In this document: positions 13,501 through 22,210 of the stretch, piece by piece
Position numbering within the stretch: position 1 is the first letter of the stretch
Layout of the letters: each line of letters opens with the position of its first letter
Assembly (NCBI GenBank): GCA_904419145.1
Contig: CAJFQQ010000024.1
Location: forward strand, 1-35,290
DNA length: 35,290 bases
Direction of reading: 5' to 3'
DNA from: an uncultured Oscillospiraceae bacterium
GTDB taxonomy: Bacteria; Bacillota; Clostridia; Oscillospirales; Oscillospiraceae
Translations under genes and position numbers: made by a program
The notes under the pieces: generated by a model
Database searches by the model: none
The model's input: the letters and a program-made list of their open reading frames with translations, nothing else
What the model was told of the DNA's origin: nothing

Positions 13501-14034
13501 TCAGGGCCGCAGCAGCCGCTCTGCCCCGGCGATCCCCTGCCGGTAATCGTTTTCAATAAGGCAGTACGGGCAGTCGTGTACTTGGCACTGCTCCAGATTC
13601 CGCCGGTTCTCCGCGATCAGGCGCTCCGCTGTGCAGTCCCCGTCGTCCAGGCGCCGTTCGATGGCATTTGCAAATCCACGGATCTCATCCATGTGGCTCC
13701 GGATGTATCCCTCCGTCATCACCAGGCAGCAATAACGGAGCTCCTCCAGCATCTGTGCCGAAAAATCCTCCCGCCAAGTGAAGGGGATATAGCCCCCCTC
13801 CACGATCAGGTGCTGACGGTTCTCCGCGGCGGTTTTGACGATCTCCCGCACCACCGGCCACAGGGCCTCTGTCAGCGGTTCATCGTCCTGCACCGTCAGC
13901 GCCAGCATGCCGCTGCGGATCATCCCCATCTTCAGGTGGTCTATGGAGAGGTAGGGCGCCCGGTAGGTCTCCAGCAGCCGTTGGGCCAGCTGGGTCTTCC
14001 CCGTGTGGCTCGCGCCTGTAATGAGCCAGATCAT
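13501..14034 (-). CDS. P-loop kinase-like ATPase of unknown substrate
   Basis: 177 residues starting MIWLITGASHTGKTQLAQRL, a Walker A loop (GASHTGKT, 7-14) at the very N-terminus as in adenylate-kinase-like and zeta-toxin-like phosphotransferases. 'HLIVEGGYIPF' probably supplies the Walker B strand. A C-terminal 'CQVHDCPYC' cysteine cluster is unusual and could bind a metal. The ATG overlaps the stop of the preceding kinase (ATGA), so the two are translationally coupled at the end of the dxs-recN operon. It ends about 16 bases before the -35 of the T-box unit's promoter. The longer frame to 14169 overlaps the preceding gene and is not used. Confidence 0.8.
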   Translation of the reverse strand: MIWLITGASHTGKTQLAQRLLETYRAPYLSIDHLKMGMIRSGMLALTVQDDEPLTEALWPVVREIVKTAAENRQHLIVEGGYIPFTWREDFSAQMLEELRYCCLVMTEGYIRSHMDEIRGFANAIERRLDDGDCTAERLIAENRRNLEQCQVHDCPYCLIENDYRQGIAGAERLLRP

Positions 14035-14558
14035 ACCGGCTCTCCCCTTTCCATCAGGCAGGGAAGCGATCCCGCCGCCCGGGATGAAGTGCAGGCCAGC
14101 ACCTTTCCCGGGTAAGCCATTTGAATGGCCCGGTAACCCTGACGGTAGGATGACGCTCGCCCCTCCCACAGGATCCAGCGGATAAATTCCCAGTCAATCT
14201 TTTCCTCGCATCCGGCGGCCATGCTCTCCCGGACTGTGCCGCGGTTTTGAACATACCGTTTTATGGCCCGATACAGGCAGAGATGTCGGGGCAGCAGAAG
14301 CTGGATAATCCGGTCCGCCTCCCGGCACCGCCGTTCAAAGGAGAACCGTCCCAGATAATTTCCGTCGATCACCCAGCCGGGATTTCCATTCAGAAATGCC
14401 TCCACCAGCGCTTCCGCCTCCTGGGCGTCCCGCTCCTGCCAGTTCTCCCGGAACTGGACGGTATCCAGGTGCAGCACCGGGCAGCCATACTGCTCCCCCA
14501 GCGCCCGCGCCAGGGTGGATTTCCCTGCGCCGCTGTAGCCCATCACCAGGAGCTTCAC
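14031..14558 (-). CDS. Adenylate-kinase-like P-loop protein (topology modulation/FlaR type)
   Basis: 175 residues beginning VKLLVMGYSGAGKSTLARAL, with Walker A GYSGAGKS (8-15). The following 'CPVLHLDTVQF' and 'GWVIDGNYLGRFSFERRCREADRIIQL' match the family often labelled DNA topology modulation protein or FlaR; biochemical roles in that family are poorly defined. The arginine-rich helix after 'IDGNY' fits a nucleoside-monophosphate kinase lid. The GTG start at 14558 overlaps the recN stop (GTGA) and its own stop overlaps the next ATG, so recN and both kinases form a coupled trio. Confidence 0.82.
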   Translation of the reverse strand: MKLLVMGYSGAGKSTLARALGEQYGCPVLHLDTVQFRENWQERDAQEAEALVEAFLNGNPGWVIDGNYLGRFSFERRCREADRIIQLLLPRHLCLYRAIKRYVQNRGTVRESMAAGCEEKIDWEFIRWILWEGRASSYRQGYRAIQMAYPGKVLACTSSRAAGSLPCLMERGEPV

Positions 14559-16240
14559 GGCGCCAGCCCCGCCTTGTACTGCTCGGCAGCGGCAATCAGC
14601 TCTTCTGCCCCCTCCAGCATGGCAGGGGTAATCCGGTCGCCGCCGGTGAGCCTCGCCAGCTCCCTTTTTCTCTCCTCCCGGCTGAGACTCTGGACGCTGG
14701 TATAGGTGCGCCCATCCCGCTCCCCTTTTTCCACGGAGAAGTGGGTATCCGCCATGGCGGCCAGCTGGGGCAGGTGGGTCACGCACAGCACCTGCTTGTG
14801 CCTGGACACCTGGGCCAGCTTCTCCGCCACCTTCTGGGCGGCCCTGCCGGACACGCCGGTGTCCACCTCATCAAAGACCATGGTGCCCACCGATTCATTT
14901 TCCGCCAGCACATTTTTCAGCGCCAGCATGATCCGGGCCAGCTCACCGCCGGAGGCGATCTTCTGGATGGGCTTCAGGTCCTCCCCCACGTTGGCGGACA
15001 TGAGGAAGCGCACCACGTCGATGCCGTTCTCCGTGGGCTCCTGCTCCGTAAACTGGATGGAAAAACGGACCTTCGGCATGTCCAGCTGCCGCAGCTCCTC
15101 CTGGATGCGGCGCTCCAGCTCCCGGGCCGCGTCCTTTCGGGCGCGGCTCAGCGCCTCGGCGGCCTGCATAGCCTGTTTTCTCTGCTTTTCCAGCTCCTTC
15201 TGGAGCCGCGCGATGGTGTCGTCGGCAAATTCAATGCTGTCCAGCTCGTTTCGGCACCGCTCCAGATAGGCCAGCATATCCTCTACCGTGGCGCCGTATT
15301 TCTTCTCCAGACGGTAGAGCTGATCGGTCCGGCTCTCCACCGCGTCCAGCTCCGCCGGCGAGAAGTCGTAGCTCCCCTCCAGGTCCCGCACCGTCTCGGC
15401 GATATCGTAGGCCTCGCTCTGCAGCGCCTCCAGCCGTGCGGAGAGCTCTTCAAACTGCCCGCCCAGGTTCCGTACGCCCCGCAGGGCGTTTTCCGCCTCC
15501 CGCAGCAGCGCCACAGCGCCCATGCTGTCCTCCCCGCCGCTGAGGCAATAGGAGGCCCCCTGGACGGCGGAGAGGAACTTTTCGCTGTTGCGCAGAATAT
15601 TGCGCCGCTCCTGGAGCGCCTCCTCCTCCCCGGGCTTCAGGTCCGCCCGCTCCAGCTCGTCGATCTGGTGGCGCAGGGTATCTACCCGGCGCGCCCGCTC
15701 CGCCTCATCCATCTCCAGGGAGCGGATCTTCCTCCAGGTGGCGTCCATGGCCTGGTAGCGCGCCCGGTAGTCCGACAGCTCCCTCTCCACGCGGCCGAAG
15801 CTGTCCAGATAGTCCCCGTGGCGCTCCTCGTCCAGCAGCAGCTGCCCGTCGTGCTGGCCGTGGATATTGAGGAGGCTGTTGCCGATCTGGCGCAGCTGCG
15901 CAACCGTAATAGGTCGGCCGTTGGCCCGGCAGGCGTTCTTGCCGTCGGCATAGATCTCCCGCTGGAGGAGCAGCTCCCCGCCCGGGGCGGCGATGCCGTT
16001 GTCCGCCAGCGCGGCCAGGTCCTCCGGTACGCCGGTGAATACCGCGCTGACAAAGGCCTTGGCCGCGCCGGTGCGGATCAGATCCCGGGGGGTCCGCTGA
16101 CCCAGTACCGCGCCCATGGCGTCAATCACAATAGACTTTCCGGCGCCGGTCTCGCCGGTGAGGGCGTTGAATCCCCGGTCAAAGGCGATGTCCGCCTCCT
16201 CGATCACCGCGATATTTTCAATGTGCAGCACCTGCAGCAT
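14555..16240 (-). CDS. recN: DNA repair protein RecN
   Basis: RecN is an SMC-like ATPase recruited early to DNA double-strand breaks. The 561-residue protein has Walker A GETGAGKS (29-36) at the N-terminus, a long coiled-coil centre (about 150-350) and the C-terminal ABC signature 'IASGGELARIMLALK' with Walker B 'TMVFDEVDTG'. The typical 'HGQHDGQ' motif is present near 135. The start is ATG at 16240 after AGGAGGGA. It lies downstream of argR, as in many Firmicutes. No SOS box is evident in the 36 bases between the genes, so it probably relies on the operon promoter. Confidence 0.96.
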   Translation of the reverse strand: MLQVLHIENIAVIEEADIAFDRGFNALTGETGAGKSIVIDAMGAVLGQRTPRDLIRTGAAKAFVSAVFTGVPEDLAALADNGIAAPGGELLLQREIYADGKNACRANGRPITVAQLRQIGNSLLNIHGQHDGQLLLDEERHGDYLDSFGRVERELSDYRARYQAMDATWRKIRSLEMDEAERARRVDTLRHQIDELERADLKPGEEEALQERRNILRNSEKFLSAVQGASYCLSGGEDSMGAVALLREAENALRGVRNLGGQFEELSARLEALQSEAYDIAETVRDLEGSYDFSPAELDAVESRTDQLYRLEKKYGATVEDMLAYLERCRNELDSIEFADDTIARLQKELEKQRKQAMQAAEALSRARKDAARELERRIQEELRQLDMPKVRFSIQFTEQEPTENGIDVVRFLMSANVGEDLKPIQKIASGGELARIMLALKNVLAENESVGTMVFDEVDTGVSGRAAQKVAEKLAQVSRHKQVLCVTHLPQLAAMADTHFSVEKGERDGRTYTSVQSLSREERKRELARLTGGDRITPAMLEGAEELIAAAEQYKAGLAP

Positions 16241-16276
16241 CCCAGGTCCCTCCTCTCCATCCGGCAAACAGCGGCC

Positions 16277-16729
16277 TTATTTCAGCATCTCCTTGATCTC
16301 CTCACAGAAAATTTCCGCCGATTCATTGTCCCGCATCACCAACAGCACGGTATTCTCCCCTGCAAGGCTCCCCACCATATAGGATACCTTCATGCTGTCT
16401 ACCGCCTCACAGGCCGCGCTGGCCAAACCGGACAGTGTCTTGATAACCACGATATTTTGTGCGAAGTCAATACTGGTCACGCTTTCCCGGAAAATGGTCA
16501 GCAGTTTATCCGCAACATTCAGACTTTTGCGGTGGATGGACACGGCATAGCGGTAACGCCCCCGCCCGATTGGCTCCTTAATGAGATGGAGCTGCTTGAT
16601 GTCCCGGGAGATCGTTGCCTGGGTACAGCGAATCCCCTCCTGCTGCAGCCGCTCCAGAAGCGCCTCCTGGGTGTCGATATCCTCCCGGGCAATAATAGCC
16701 AGGATCTTGTTCTGACGGTCATTCTTCAT
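16277..16729 (-). CDS. argR: Arginine repressor ArgR
   Basis: A 150-residue regulator of arginine metabolism genes, of the usual length. Residues 1-70 form the winged helix (MKNDRQNKILAIIAREDIDT, then TQATISRDIKQLHLIKEP). The C-terminal oligomerisation and arginine-binding domain ends 'GENTVLLVMRDNESAEIFCEEIKEMLK', with the arginine-contact acidic residues in 'MRDNESA'. The start is ATG at 16729 after a GGGGGAA site and overlaps the end of nadK by 11 bases. Confidence 0.95.
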   Translation of the reverse strand: MKNDRQNKILAIIAREDIDTQEALLERLQQEGIRCTQATISRDIKQLHLIKEPIGRGRYRYAVSIHRKSLNVADKLLTIFRESVTSIDFAQNIVVIKTLSGLASAACEAVDSMKVSYMVGSLAGENTVLLVMRDNESAEIFCEEIKEMLK

Positions 16730-17594
16730 GGTAAAGTTCCCCCGACATCTTCGTACGCAAAATCTCAAAAATACTTTTATCCGAGAGGCGGATCAACACC
16801 GTCTCCTGTTTCGAATTCCCAATGCGCACCTTATCCCCGCCCCGCAGAGAGAATGCGCGCCCCCCATCCACCGAGAGAAATACCGGCTTGCGCCCGGCAT
16901 CCTTGGGCACCACCGTGATGTTGGTATCCGCGGAGAGGACATAGGAGTTAGAGTGAATTGTGTGGGCGCAGATGGGGCTGATGACGAAATTCTTCGCCGT
17001 TGGCTCTACAATGGGCCCCCCGGCAGAGAGCGAGTATGCCGTGGACCCTGTCGGCGTAGCCACCACAACCCCATCGCCTTCCAGGAACCCCAGCAGAGCC
17101 GTGCCGACATAGACGTGCATCCGAATTACCCGGGCCACAGCCCCCTTGGTAATCACCGCATCGTTGAGGGCCGTGTTGCTGTAAACCCGGCGGCCCTCCC
17201 GCTCCACGGAGATGTCCAGCATCATCCTCCGCTCCCGCTTGAAATTTCCGGTAGCCAGATTCTTGAGCAGGTGCATCTCGTTGCGCTCCAGCTCTGACAT
17301 GAACCCCAAGCTCCCCAAATTGACGCCCAGCACGGGAATACTCCGGGAGGCCGCAGTCTTTGCCAAGTGAAGGATGGTCCCGTCCCCACCGAAGGCGATG
17401 AGCAGGTCCGCCCCCCGCAGCTCCTGCTGCAGCGGCCGCAGCTCCAGCCCCTTCATGCTGATGGGCTCCTCCGGCTTGAAGGGCAGACAGAACACCGTCC
17501 GCTGCCCCACAGAGCGCAGGATCTCCGCGGCCTCCCGGGCCGCCGAGAGGTCCTTGTCCCGGTAGGGGTTAGGACACAGGACGATTTTTTTCAT
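16719..17594 (-). CDS. nadK: NAD kinase
   Basis: Phosphorylates NAD to NADP with ATP or polyphosphate. The 291-residue protein has the GGDGT motif (69-73), the 'NDAVITKG' loop and the glycine-rich 'TPTGSTAYSLSAGGP' NAD-binding segment. These are diagnostic. It starts with ATGA overlapping the tlyA stop and ends within argR, so translation is coupled on both sides. Confidence 0.96.
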   Translation of the reverse strand: MKKIVLCPNPYRDKDLSAAREAAEILRSVGQRTVFCLPFKPEEPISMKGLELRPLQQELRGADLLIAFGGDGTILHLAKTAASRSIPVLGVNLGSLGFMSELERNEMHLLKNLATGNFKRERRMMLDISVEREGRRVYSNTALNDAVITKGAVARVIRMHVYVGTALLGFLEGDGVVVATPTGSTAYSLSAGGPIVEPTAKNFVISPICAHTIHSNSYVLSADTNITVVPKDAGRKPVFLSVDGGRAFSLRGGDKVRIGNSKQETVLIRLSDKSIFEILRTKMSGELYHEE

Positions 17595-18403
17595 TCCTTC
17601 CCCTCCTTCAATACCCGGTGGGACTCCTCCACCAGCGCTCTGAGATCCGGGATGGAGGGCGTTCCCTCTCCCCGGCGAAGATAGCCCAAATATTCAATGT
17701 TTCCCTCTGGCCCGCGGATGGGAGAATACGTAATATCAAGTACTATAAAGGAATTTTCCTTCGCATATTCCAGGAAGTGCTCCAGCACCTCCAGATGGAC
17801 GGCGGGATCCCGCACCACGCCTTTTTTACCCACCTTTTCCTTCCCCGCCTCAAACTGGGGCTTGATGAGGCAGACCACGTGCCCTCCGTCCTTCAGCAGC
17901 CCTCCGATGGCGGGAAGGATCAGCTTCAGCGAGATAAAGCTTACATCCACGGAGGAAAAATCTGGCTCCTCCGGTACCGCCTCGTGGGTGAGATACCGGG
18001 CATTGGTCCGCTCCAGGCAGACCACCCGCTCATCACTGCGGAGCTTCCAGGCCAGCTGGCCGTATCCCACGTCCACAGCATAGACCTTCGCCGCGCCGTT
18101 TTGGAGCATGCAGTCTGTAAAGCCGCCGGTGGAGGCGCCGATATCCATACACACCGCACCGGTCAGGTCGATGGGCCAAAGCTCCATGGCCTTCTCCAGC
18201 TTCAGCCCGCCCCGGCTGACATAGCGCAGGGTGTTCCCTCGCACCTCCACCGCCGCATCGGCGGGGATCGCGGTACCGGGCTTATCCTGACGCTGGCCAT
18301 CCACGAACACGCAGCCGCTCATAATGGTGGCCTGGGCCTTCTGGCGGCTCTCCGCCAGGCCCTTTTCCACCAGCAGTACATCCAAACGCTTCTTATTTGT
18401 CAT
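17591..18403 (-). CDS. tlyA: TlyA family S4-domain RNA methyltransferase
   Basis: Related to TlyA, the 2'-O-methyltransferase that modifies 16S and 23S rRNA in mycobacteria; in Firmicutes it is often annotated as a hemolysin-like protein. The 270-residue product has an N-terminal S4 RNA-binding domain (KKRLDVLLVEKGLAESR, then MSGCVFVDG) and an FtsJ-like methyltransferase domain with S-adenosylmethionine loop 'DIGASTGGFTDCML' (87-100) and 'VDVSFISL'. The start is ATG at 18403 after GAGGTG, overlapping the dxs end by 11 bases. rRNA methylation is inferred from the family. Confidence 0.92.
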   Translation of the reverse strand: MTNKKRLDVLLVEKGLAESRQKAQATIMSGCVFVDGQRQDKPGTAIPADAAVEVRGNTLRYVSRGGLKLEKAMELWPIDLTGAVCMDIGASTGGFTDCMLQNGAAKVYAVDVGYGQLAWKLRSDERVVCLERTNARYLTHEAVPEEPDFSSVDVSFISLKLILPAIGGLLKDGGHVVCLIKPQFEAGKEKVGKKGVVRDPAVHLEVLEHFLEYAKENSFIVLDITYSPIRGPEGNIEYLGYLRRGEGTPSIPDLRALVEESHRVLKEGKE

Positions 18404-20246
18404 CAAACACCTCAACTGCTGCCTCATAGATCCCCTGGGCGTCCAACCCCAGGCTCCGTCGCAGCTGGGGGACCGTCCCCTGCTGGACGAAGCGCTGTCC
18501 CAGGTTCAACAGGCGGATTCCGGCGCAGACCTGCGCCTTTGCCAGGGCGGCGCTGATCTGCTCGCCCACAGAGCCGAAGGCCAGGCAGTCCTCTGCCACA
18601 ACCAGCCGCCCAGTCTTTTTCACACTCTCCAGCACCGGCTCCCAAGGCAGCGGCGCGATTCTGTTGAGCTTCAGCACCTCAACAGAAAGTCCATTTTCCG
18701 CGGCCAGCCGCCGGGCTGCCCGTTCCGCCTCGCAGGCCATGGTCCCGTAGGTAAGGATCGTCAGATCCCGGCCCTCCGAGAGGCGGTCCGCCGGCTGGCC
18801 GCTCCATGCTTCCCGGTAGTCCCCCTCCCCGCCCCGGGGATAGCGGACCGCCACCGGGCCGCTGAGTTGCAGCACCGCCCGGCGCAGCATGTCCCGCAGC
18901 TCCTGGAAGCTGGCGGGGGCCAGCACAGTCATCCCCGGGATCTGGGAGAGGTAGGCCCCATCGGCCACCCCGTGGTGGGTGGCCCCATCGGCCCCCACCA
19001 GTCCTGCCCGGTCCACGGCAAAGACCACATGGAGGTTCTGCAGGGCCACATCGTGGAGCAGCATATCGTATCCCCGCTGCAAAAACGAGGAGTACACCGC
19101 AAAGACCGGGAGTAGCCCCTGCTTGGCCATCCCGGCCGCCATGGCCACGGCATGCCCCTCGGCGATGCCCACATCGAAAAAGCGGCTGGGGAAAAAGCGG
19201 GCAAAGTCCCGGAGCCCTGTACCATCCACCATGGCCGCAGTGATGGCACAGACCCGTGGGTCCTCCTCCGCCATCTGCTCCATGGTGCGGCCGAATACCG
19301 CAGAAAAGTCCTCCTTTGCCGGAGGGATCACGCCGGTATCCGGATCAAAGCCTCCCACGCCGTGGAAGCGGTCCGGGTTGGCCTCCGCCGGAGCATAGCC
19401 CTTCCCTTTCTGGGTTTTCACATGGACCACCACCGGGCAGTCCAACTCCTTGGCCCACTGGAGGGTGGTACAGAGCTGCTCGATATTGTGACCGTCCACC
19501 GGCCCCAGGTATGTAAACCCCATGTCCTCAAACATGGTACAGGGCAGTATCAGCTTCTTGACAGCAGTTTTGACCCGGTGGTTGAACCGATAGAGCCCCC
19601 TGCCTCCCGGCAGGCGCTGCAGCACCTTCCGGTAAGCCTTTTTGAAGCGATAGTAGCTGGCCCGGGTGCGGATATAGGAGAGGTGGCGGGACATGCCTCC
19701 CACATTGGGGGCGATGGACATGCCGTTGTCATTCAAAATGACGATCAGCGGCTCCCCGGAGGCCCCGGCATCGTTGAGTCCCTCATAGCTGAGCCCGCCG
19801 GTCAGCGCTCCATCTCCAATGAGGGCCAAAACTTGATAGTCTTCGTCCTGTAAAGTTCTTGACCTTGCCATACCAAGTGCCACAGAAACAGAGTTGGAAG
19901 CATGCCCGGCAATAAAGGCGTCGTGGATACTTTCCGAGGGCCTCGGGTAGCCGGAGATCCCTCCCAGCTGACGCAGCGTGGAAAACAGCTCCCGCCGGCC
20001 TGTCAGGATCTTATGGACATAGCACTGGTGCCCCACATCGAATACCAGGCGGTCTTTGGAGGTATCAAACACCCGGTGAATCGCTATGGTCAGCTCCACC
20101 GCCCCCAAATTGGAGGCCATGTGTCCCCCTGTTTTGGATACAGTCTCCACCAGAAAGGCCCGCAGCTCTTCGCTGAGTACCTTCAGCTGACGCTGATCCA
20201 AGCGCTTCAGATCCTGGGGACCGTTGATCTGCTCTAACACTGCCAT
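18393..20246 (-). CDS. dxs: 1-deoxy-D-xylulose-5-phosphate synthase
   Basis: The thiamine-diphosphate enzyme that condenses pyruvate and glyceraldehyde 3-phosphate, the entry to the MEP isoprenoid pathway. The 617-residue protein shows 'KTGGHMASNLGAVELTIAIH', 'FDVGHQCYVHKILTGR', the thiamine motif 'GDGALTGGLSYEGLNDAG' with 'ILNDNGMSI', the catalytic 'DVGIAEGHAVAMAAGMA' and C-terminal 'CLAFGSVGEQ'. The ATG at 20246 is the better start; an upstream TTG is too close to GAGAGG. It is the first gene of the dxs-tlyA-nadK-argR-recN unit. ispA, which consumes the pathway product, lies 5 kb away instead of next door. A roughly 250-base leader precedes it. Confidence 0.96.
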   Translation of the reverse strand: MAVLEQINGPQDLKRLDQRQLKVLSEELRAFLVETVSKTGGHMASNLGAVELTIAIHRVFDTSKDRLVFDVGHQCYVHKILTGRRELFSTLRQLGGISGYPRPSESIHDAFIAGHASNSVSVALGMARSRTLQDEDYQVLALIGDGALTGGLSYEGLNDAGASGEPLIVILNDNGMSIAPNVGGMSRHLSYIRTRASYYRFKKAYRKVLQRLPGGRGLYRFNHRVKTAVKKLILPCTMFEDMGFTYLGPVDGHNIEQLCTTLQWAKELDCPVVVHVKTQKGKGYAPAEANPDRFHGVGGFDPDTGVIPPAKEDFSAVFGRTMEQMAEEDPRVCAITAAMVDGTGLRDFARFFPSRFFDVGIAEGHAVAMAAGMAKQGLLPVFAVYSSFLQRGYDMLLHDVALQNLHVVFAVDRAGLVGADGATHHGVADGAYLSQIPGMTVLAPASFQELRDMLRRAVLQLSGPVAVRYPRGGEGDYREAWSGQPADRLSEGRDLTILTYGTMACEAERAARRLAAENGLSVEVLKLNRIAPLPWEPVLESVKKTGRLVVAEDCLAFGSVGEQISAALAKAQVCAGIRLLNLGQRFVQQGTVPQLRRSLGLDAQGIYEAAVEVFDDK

Positions 20247-20504
20247 AACTGGCAAACCTCTCTCTCATGCACTTCTCCGGGCAACGCTCATAGGAGCGCC
20301 CGATCCCTCAGCACAACAGACGCCGCACCAGGGAAACCATTCAAAGAAACGCCCCTGCCAGGGCTGGCAGGACAAAGGAAGCCGCCGGAAAGGCGGCACA
20401 ACAGTTTTCAAACAACATGCAGCAGACTGGCTGCACTTCCGTGATCGAACCGAGCGGAAAAGGAAAGCGGTACGCATCCCCCACGCTGCTACTCGGCAGG
20501 ATAC
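20247..20504 (-). other. Long structured leader of dxs, function unknown
   Basis: About 250 bases lie between the promoter and dxs with no credible gene. Read leftward, it can form CCGAG/CTCGG near the start, GCAGC/GCTGC, GCCGCC/GGCGGC and CCTGCCA/TGGCAGG (the last followed by a T-rich stretch near 20335), then a further hairpin with GGGCGCTC/GAGCGTTGCCC near 20285. The fourth hairpin might act as a terminator, making a short RNA or an attenuator. I checked by eye for TPP, cobalamin and T-box signatures and found none. Confidence 0.45.
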
Positions 20505-20533
20505 AGTATATCACAACTTTTTCAGGCGTACAA
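20505..20533 (-). promoter_or_regulatory. Promoter of the dxs operon
   Basis: On the minus strand TTGTAC (20528-20533), 17-base spacer, TATACT (20505-20510) preceded by TGA (extended -10). Confidence 0.6.
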
Positions 20534-20597
20534 GTTATTTGCATATTTTTACAGAATATTCATAACTCTTCCCTGCGCTTCTGAGCGGATTTGCCTC

Positions 20598-20626
20598 TTG
20601 CCATTTTTCGCCCGGTTTGCTATAAT
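20598..20626 (+). promoter_or_regulatory. Promoter of the AbrB-type regulator unit
   Basis: TTGCCA (20598-20603), 17-base spacer, TATAAT (20621-20626) preceded by TGC. It diverges from the dxs promoter 65 bases away. Confidence 0.75.
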
Positions 20627-20662
20627 TCCCATTTGTGTGAAAAATATGATGAAAGGGGTCTT

Positions 20663-20911
20663 ATGATGCCGCGTGGAAAGCATAATCTGGGGATGGGCAA
20701 AAACCGTGTCTTTGGCACCGCCAAGGTGGGCGACCGGGGACAGATCGTTATTCCCCAGGCGGCCCGCCGTTTTTTCGGCATCTCTCCGGGCGACACGCTG
20801 CTGATCCTAGGGAATGAGGCCAGCGGTCTGGTGGTCACAAAGCCGGAGGTCCTCAGCCATCTGGCGGATGAAATTTTGGGAAAACTGGAGGAGTCCGATG
20901 AAACTGAATAA
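20663..20911 (+). CDS. AbrB/SpoVT-type DNA-binding regulator
   Basis: 82 residues with a swapped-hairpin AbrB domain: VFGTAKVGDRGQIVIPQAARRFFGISPGDTLLILG (about 15-50), where GQIVIP and the LxGDTLL-like strand are typical. The rest is a short helix. Such proteins act as dimers or tetramers on AT-rich DNA, either as transition-state regulators or as antitoxins; no toxin is next to it. The start is ATG at 20663 (a second ATG follows at once) after AAAGGGG. It overlaps the following gene by 14 bases, so it probably controls that gene and the transporter beyond. Confidence 0.88.
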   Translation: MMPRGKHNLGMGKNRVFGTAKVGDRGQIVIPQAARRFFGISPGDTLLILGNEASGLVVTKPEVLSHLADEILGKLEESDETE

Positions 20912-22178
20912 GATGTATCAGGGGCTTGGCATCAGCCCTGCTGTCTATGAATATGGAGAAGCCGTGCTGAAGGACCTGCGGGAGCGGTTCGACGCCATCG
21001 ACCAGGCTGCGGAGTATAACCAGGCCAAGGTCCTCTCCGCCTTCCAGAAAAACCGGGTGGACGCCGCCTGCTTCGCCGCCACCACCGGCTACGGGTACAA
21101 CGACGTGGGTCGGGAGAAGCTGGAGCTGGTCTACGCCGACGTCTTCCACACCGAGGCCGCCCTGGTGCGGCCCCAGATCACCTGCGGCACCCACGCCCTC
21201 ACGGTGGCCCTCAGCGCCAACCTCCTGCCGGGGGACGAACTACTCTCCCCGGTGGGTGCCCCCTACGACACCCTTCAGGAGGTCATCGGCATCCGCCCCT
21301 CCCCCTGCTCCCTGGCGGAGTACGGCGTCAGCTACCGGCAGGTGGAGCTGCTGGCAGACGGTACCTTTGACTACGAGGGCATCCGGGCCGCCATCCACGA
21401 AAAGACCAAGCTCATCACCATCCAGCGCTCCAAGGGGTATGCCACCCGCCCCACCTTCTCTGTGGCGCAGATCGGGGAGCTGATCGCCTTCTGCAAATCC
21501 GTGAAGCCCGATGTGATCTGCATGGTGGACAACTGCTACGGGGAATTCATCGACACGGTGGAGCCCTCGGACGTGGGGGCAGACATGGTGGTGGGGAGCC
21601 TCATCAAGAACCCCGGCGGCGGTCTGGCCCCCATCGGCGGCTACATCTGCGGCACCAAGGCGTGCGTGGACCGCTGCGCCTACCGCCTCTCCGCTCCTGG
21701 CCTTGGGCAGGAGGTGGGCGCAAACCTGGGCCTCATGCCCGCCCTGTTCCAGGGATTCTTCCTGGCCCCCACGGTGTCCGCCGGGGCCCTGAAGGGCGCC
21801 ATCTTTGCCGCCAACATCTATGAGCGGCTGGGCTTCCGCTGCGTCCCCAACGCCACGGAGCCCCGCCACGACATTATCCAGGCCGTGGAGCTGGGGAGCC
21901 GGGAGGCCATGGTGGCCTTCTGCAAGGGCATCCAGGCCGCCGCGCCGGTGGACAGCTACGTCACGCCGGAGCCATGGCCCATGCCCGGCTATGACAGCGA
22001 CGTCATCATGGCTGCAGGAGCCTTCGTCCAGGGCAGCTCCATCGAGCTCAGTGCCGACGGCCCCATCCGGGAACCCTACGCCATCTACTTCCAGGGGGGG
22101 CTCACCTGGTATCACGCCAAGGTGGGCATCCTGATGAGCCTGCAGAAGATGGTGGAGGCCGGACTGGTAACACTCTGA
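20898..22178 (+). CDS. Methionine gamma-lyase-like PLP protein (aluminium resistance family, YnbB type)
   Basis: A 426-residue fold-type I pyridoxal-phosphate protein. The N-terminal 'FAATTGYGYNDVGREKLELVYADVF' and 'QITCGTHAL' (cofactor phosphate loop) and the 'GSLIKNPGGGLAPIGGYI' motif with the cofactor lysine K237 place it in the Alum_res / Met_gamma_lyase family of Firmicutes, whose true reaction is unsettled despite its name. D211 in 'VDNCYGEF' should contact the pyridine nitrogen. The ATG at 20898 follows GGAGGAG and lies inside the AbrB gene. A transporter follows 141 bases later, which suggests a small module handling an amino acid. Confidence 0.9.
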   Translation: MKLNKMYQGLGISPAVYEYGEAVLKDLRERFDAIDQAAEYNQAKVLSAFQKNRVDAACFAATTGYGYNDVGREKLELVYADVFHTEAALVRPQITCGTHALTVALSANLLPGDELLSPVGAPYDTLQEVIGIRPSPCSLAEYGVSYRQVELLADGTFDYEGIRAAIHEKTKLITIQRSKGYATRPTFSVAQIGELIAFCKSVKPDVICMVDNCYGEFIDTVEPSDVGADMVVGSLIKNPGGGLAPIGGYICGTKACVDRCAYRLSAPGLGQEVGANLGLMPALFQGFFLAPTVSAGALKGAIFAANIYERLGFRCVPNATEPRHDIIQAVELGSREAMVAFCKGIQAAAPVDSYVTPEPWPMPGYDSDVIMAAGAFVQGSSIELSADGPIREPYAIYFQGGLTWYHAKVGILMSLQKMVEAGLVTL

Positions 22179-22210
22179 TCCCATTTGATTCGACACGGGA
22201 GGTTTCACCC

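Noticed and set aside
13078-14115. 345-codon rightward frame
   Set aside because: Runs antisense through the T-box leader and a kinase gene.
14396-16918. 840-codon rightward frame
   Set aside because: The longest open frame in the window, but antisense to recN and argR; His/Leu/Gln-rich shadow.
20247-20504. 6S RNA, SRP RNA, TPP or cobalamin riboswitch in the dxs leader
   Set aside because: I compared remembered consensus blocks by eye and none matched in order; left as unassigned.
20663-20911. AbrB-type protein as an antitoxin of a toxin-antitoxin pair
   Set aside because: The adjacent overlapping gene is a 426-residue PLP enzyme, not a MazF- or PIN-type toxin.
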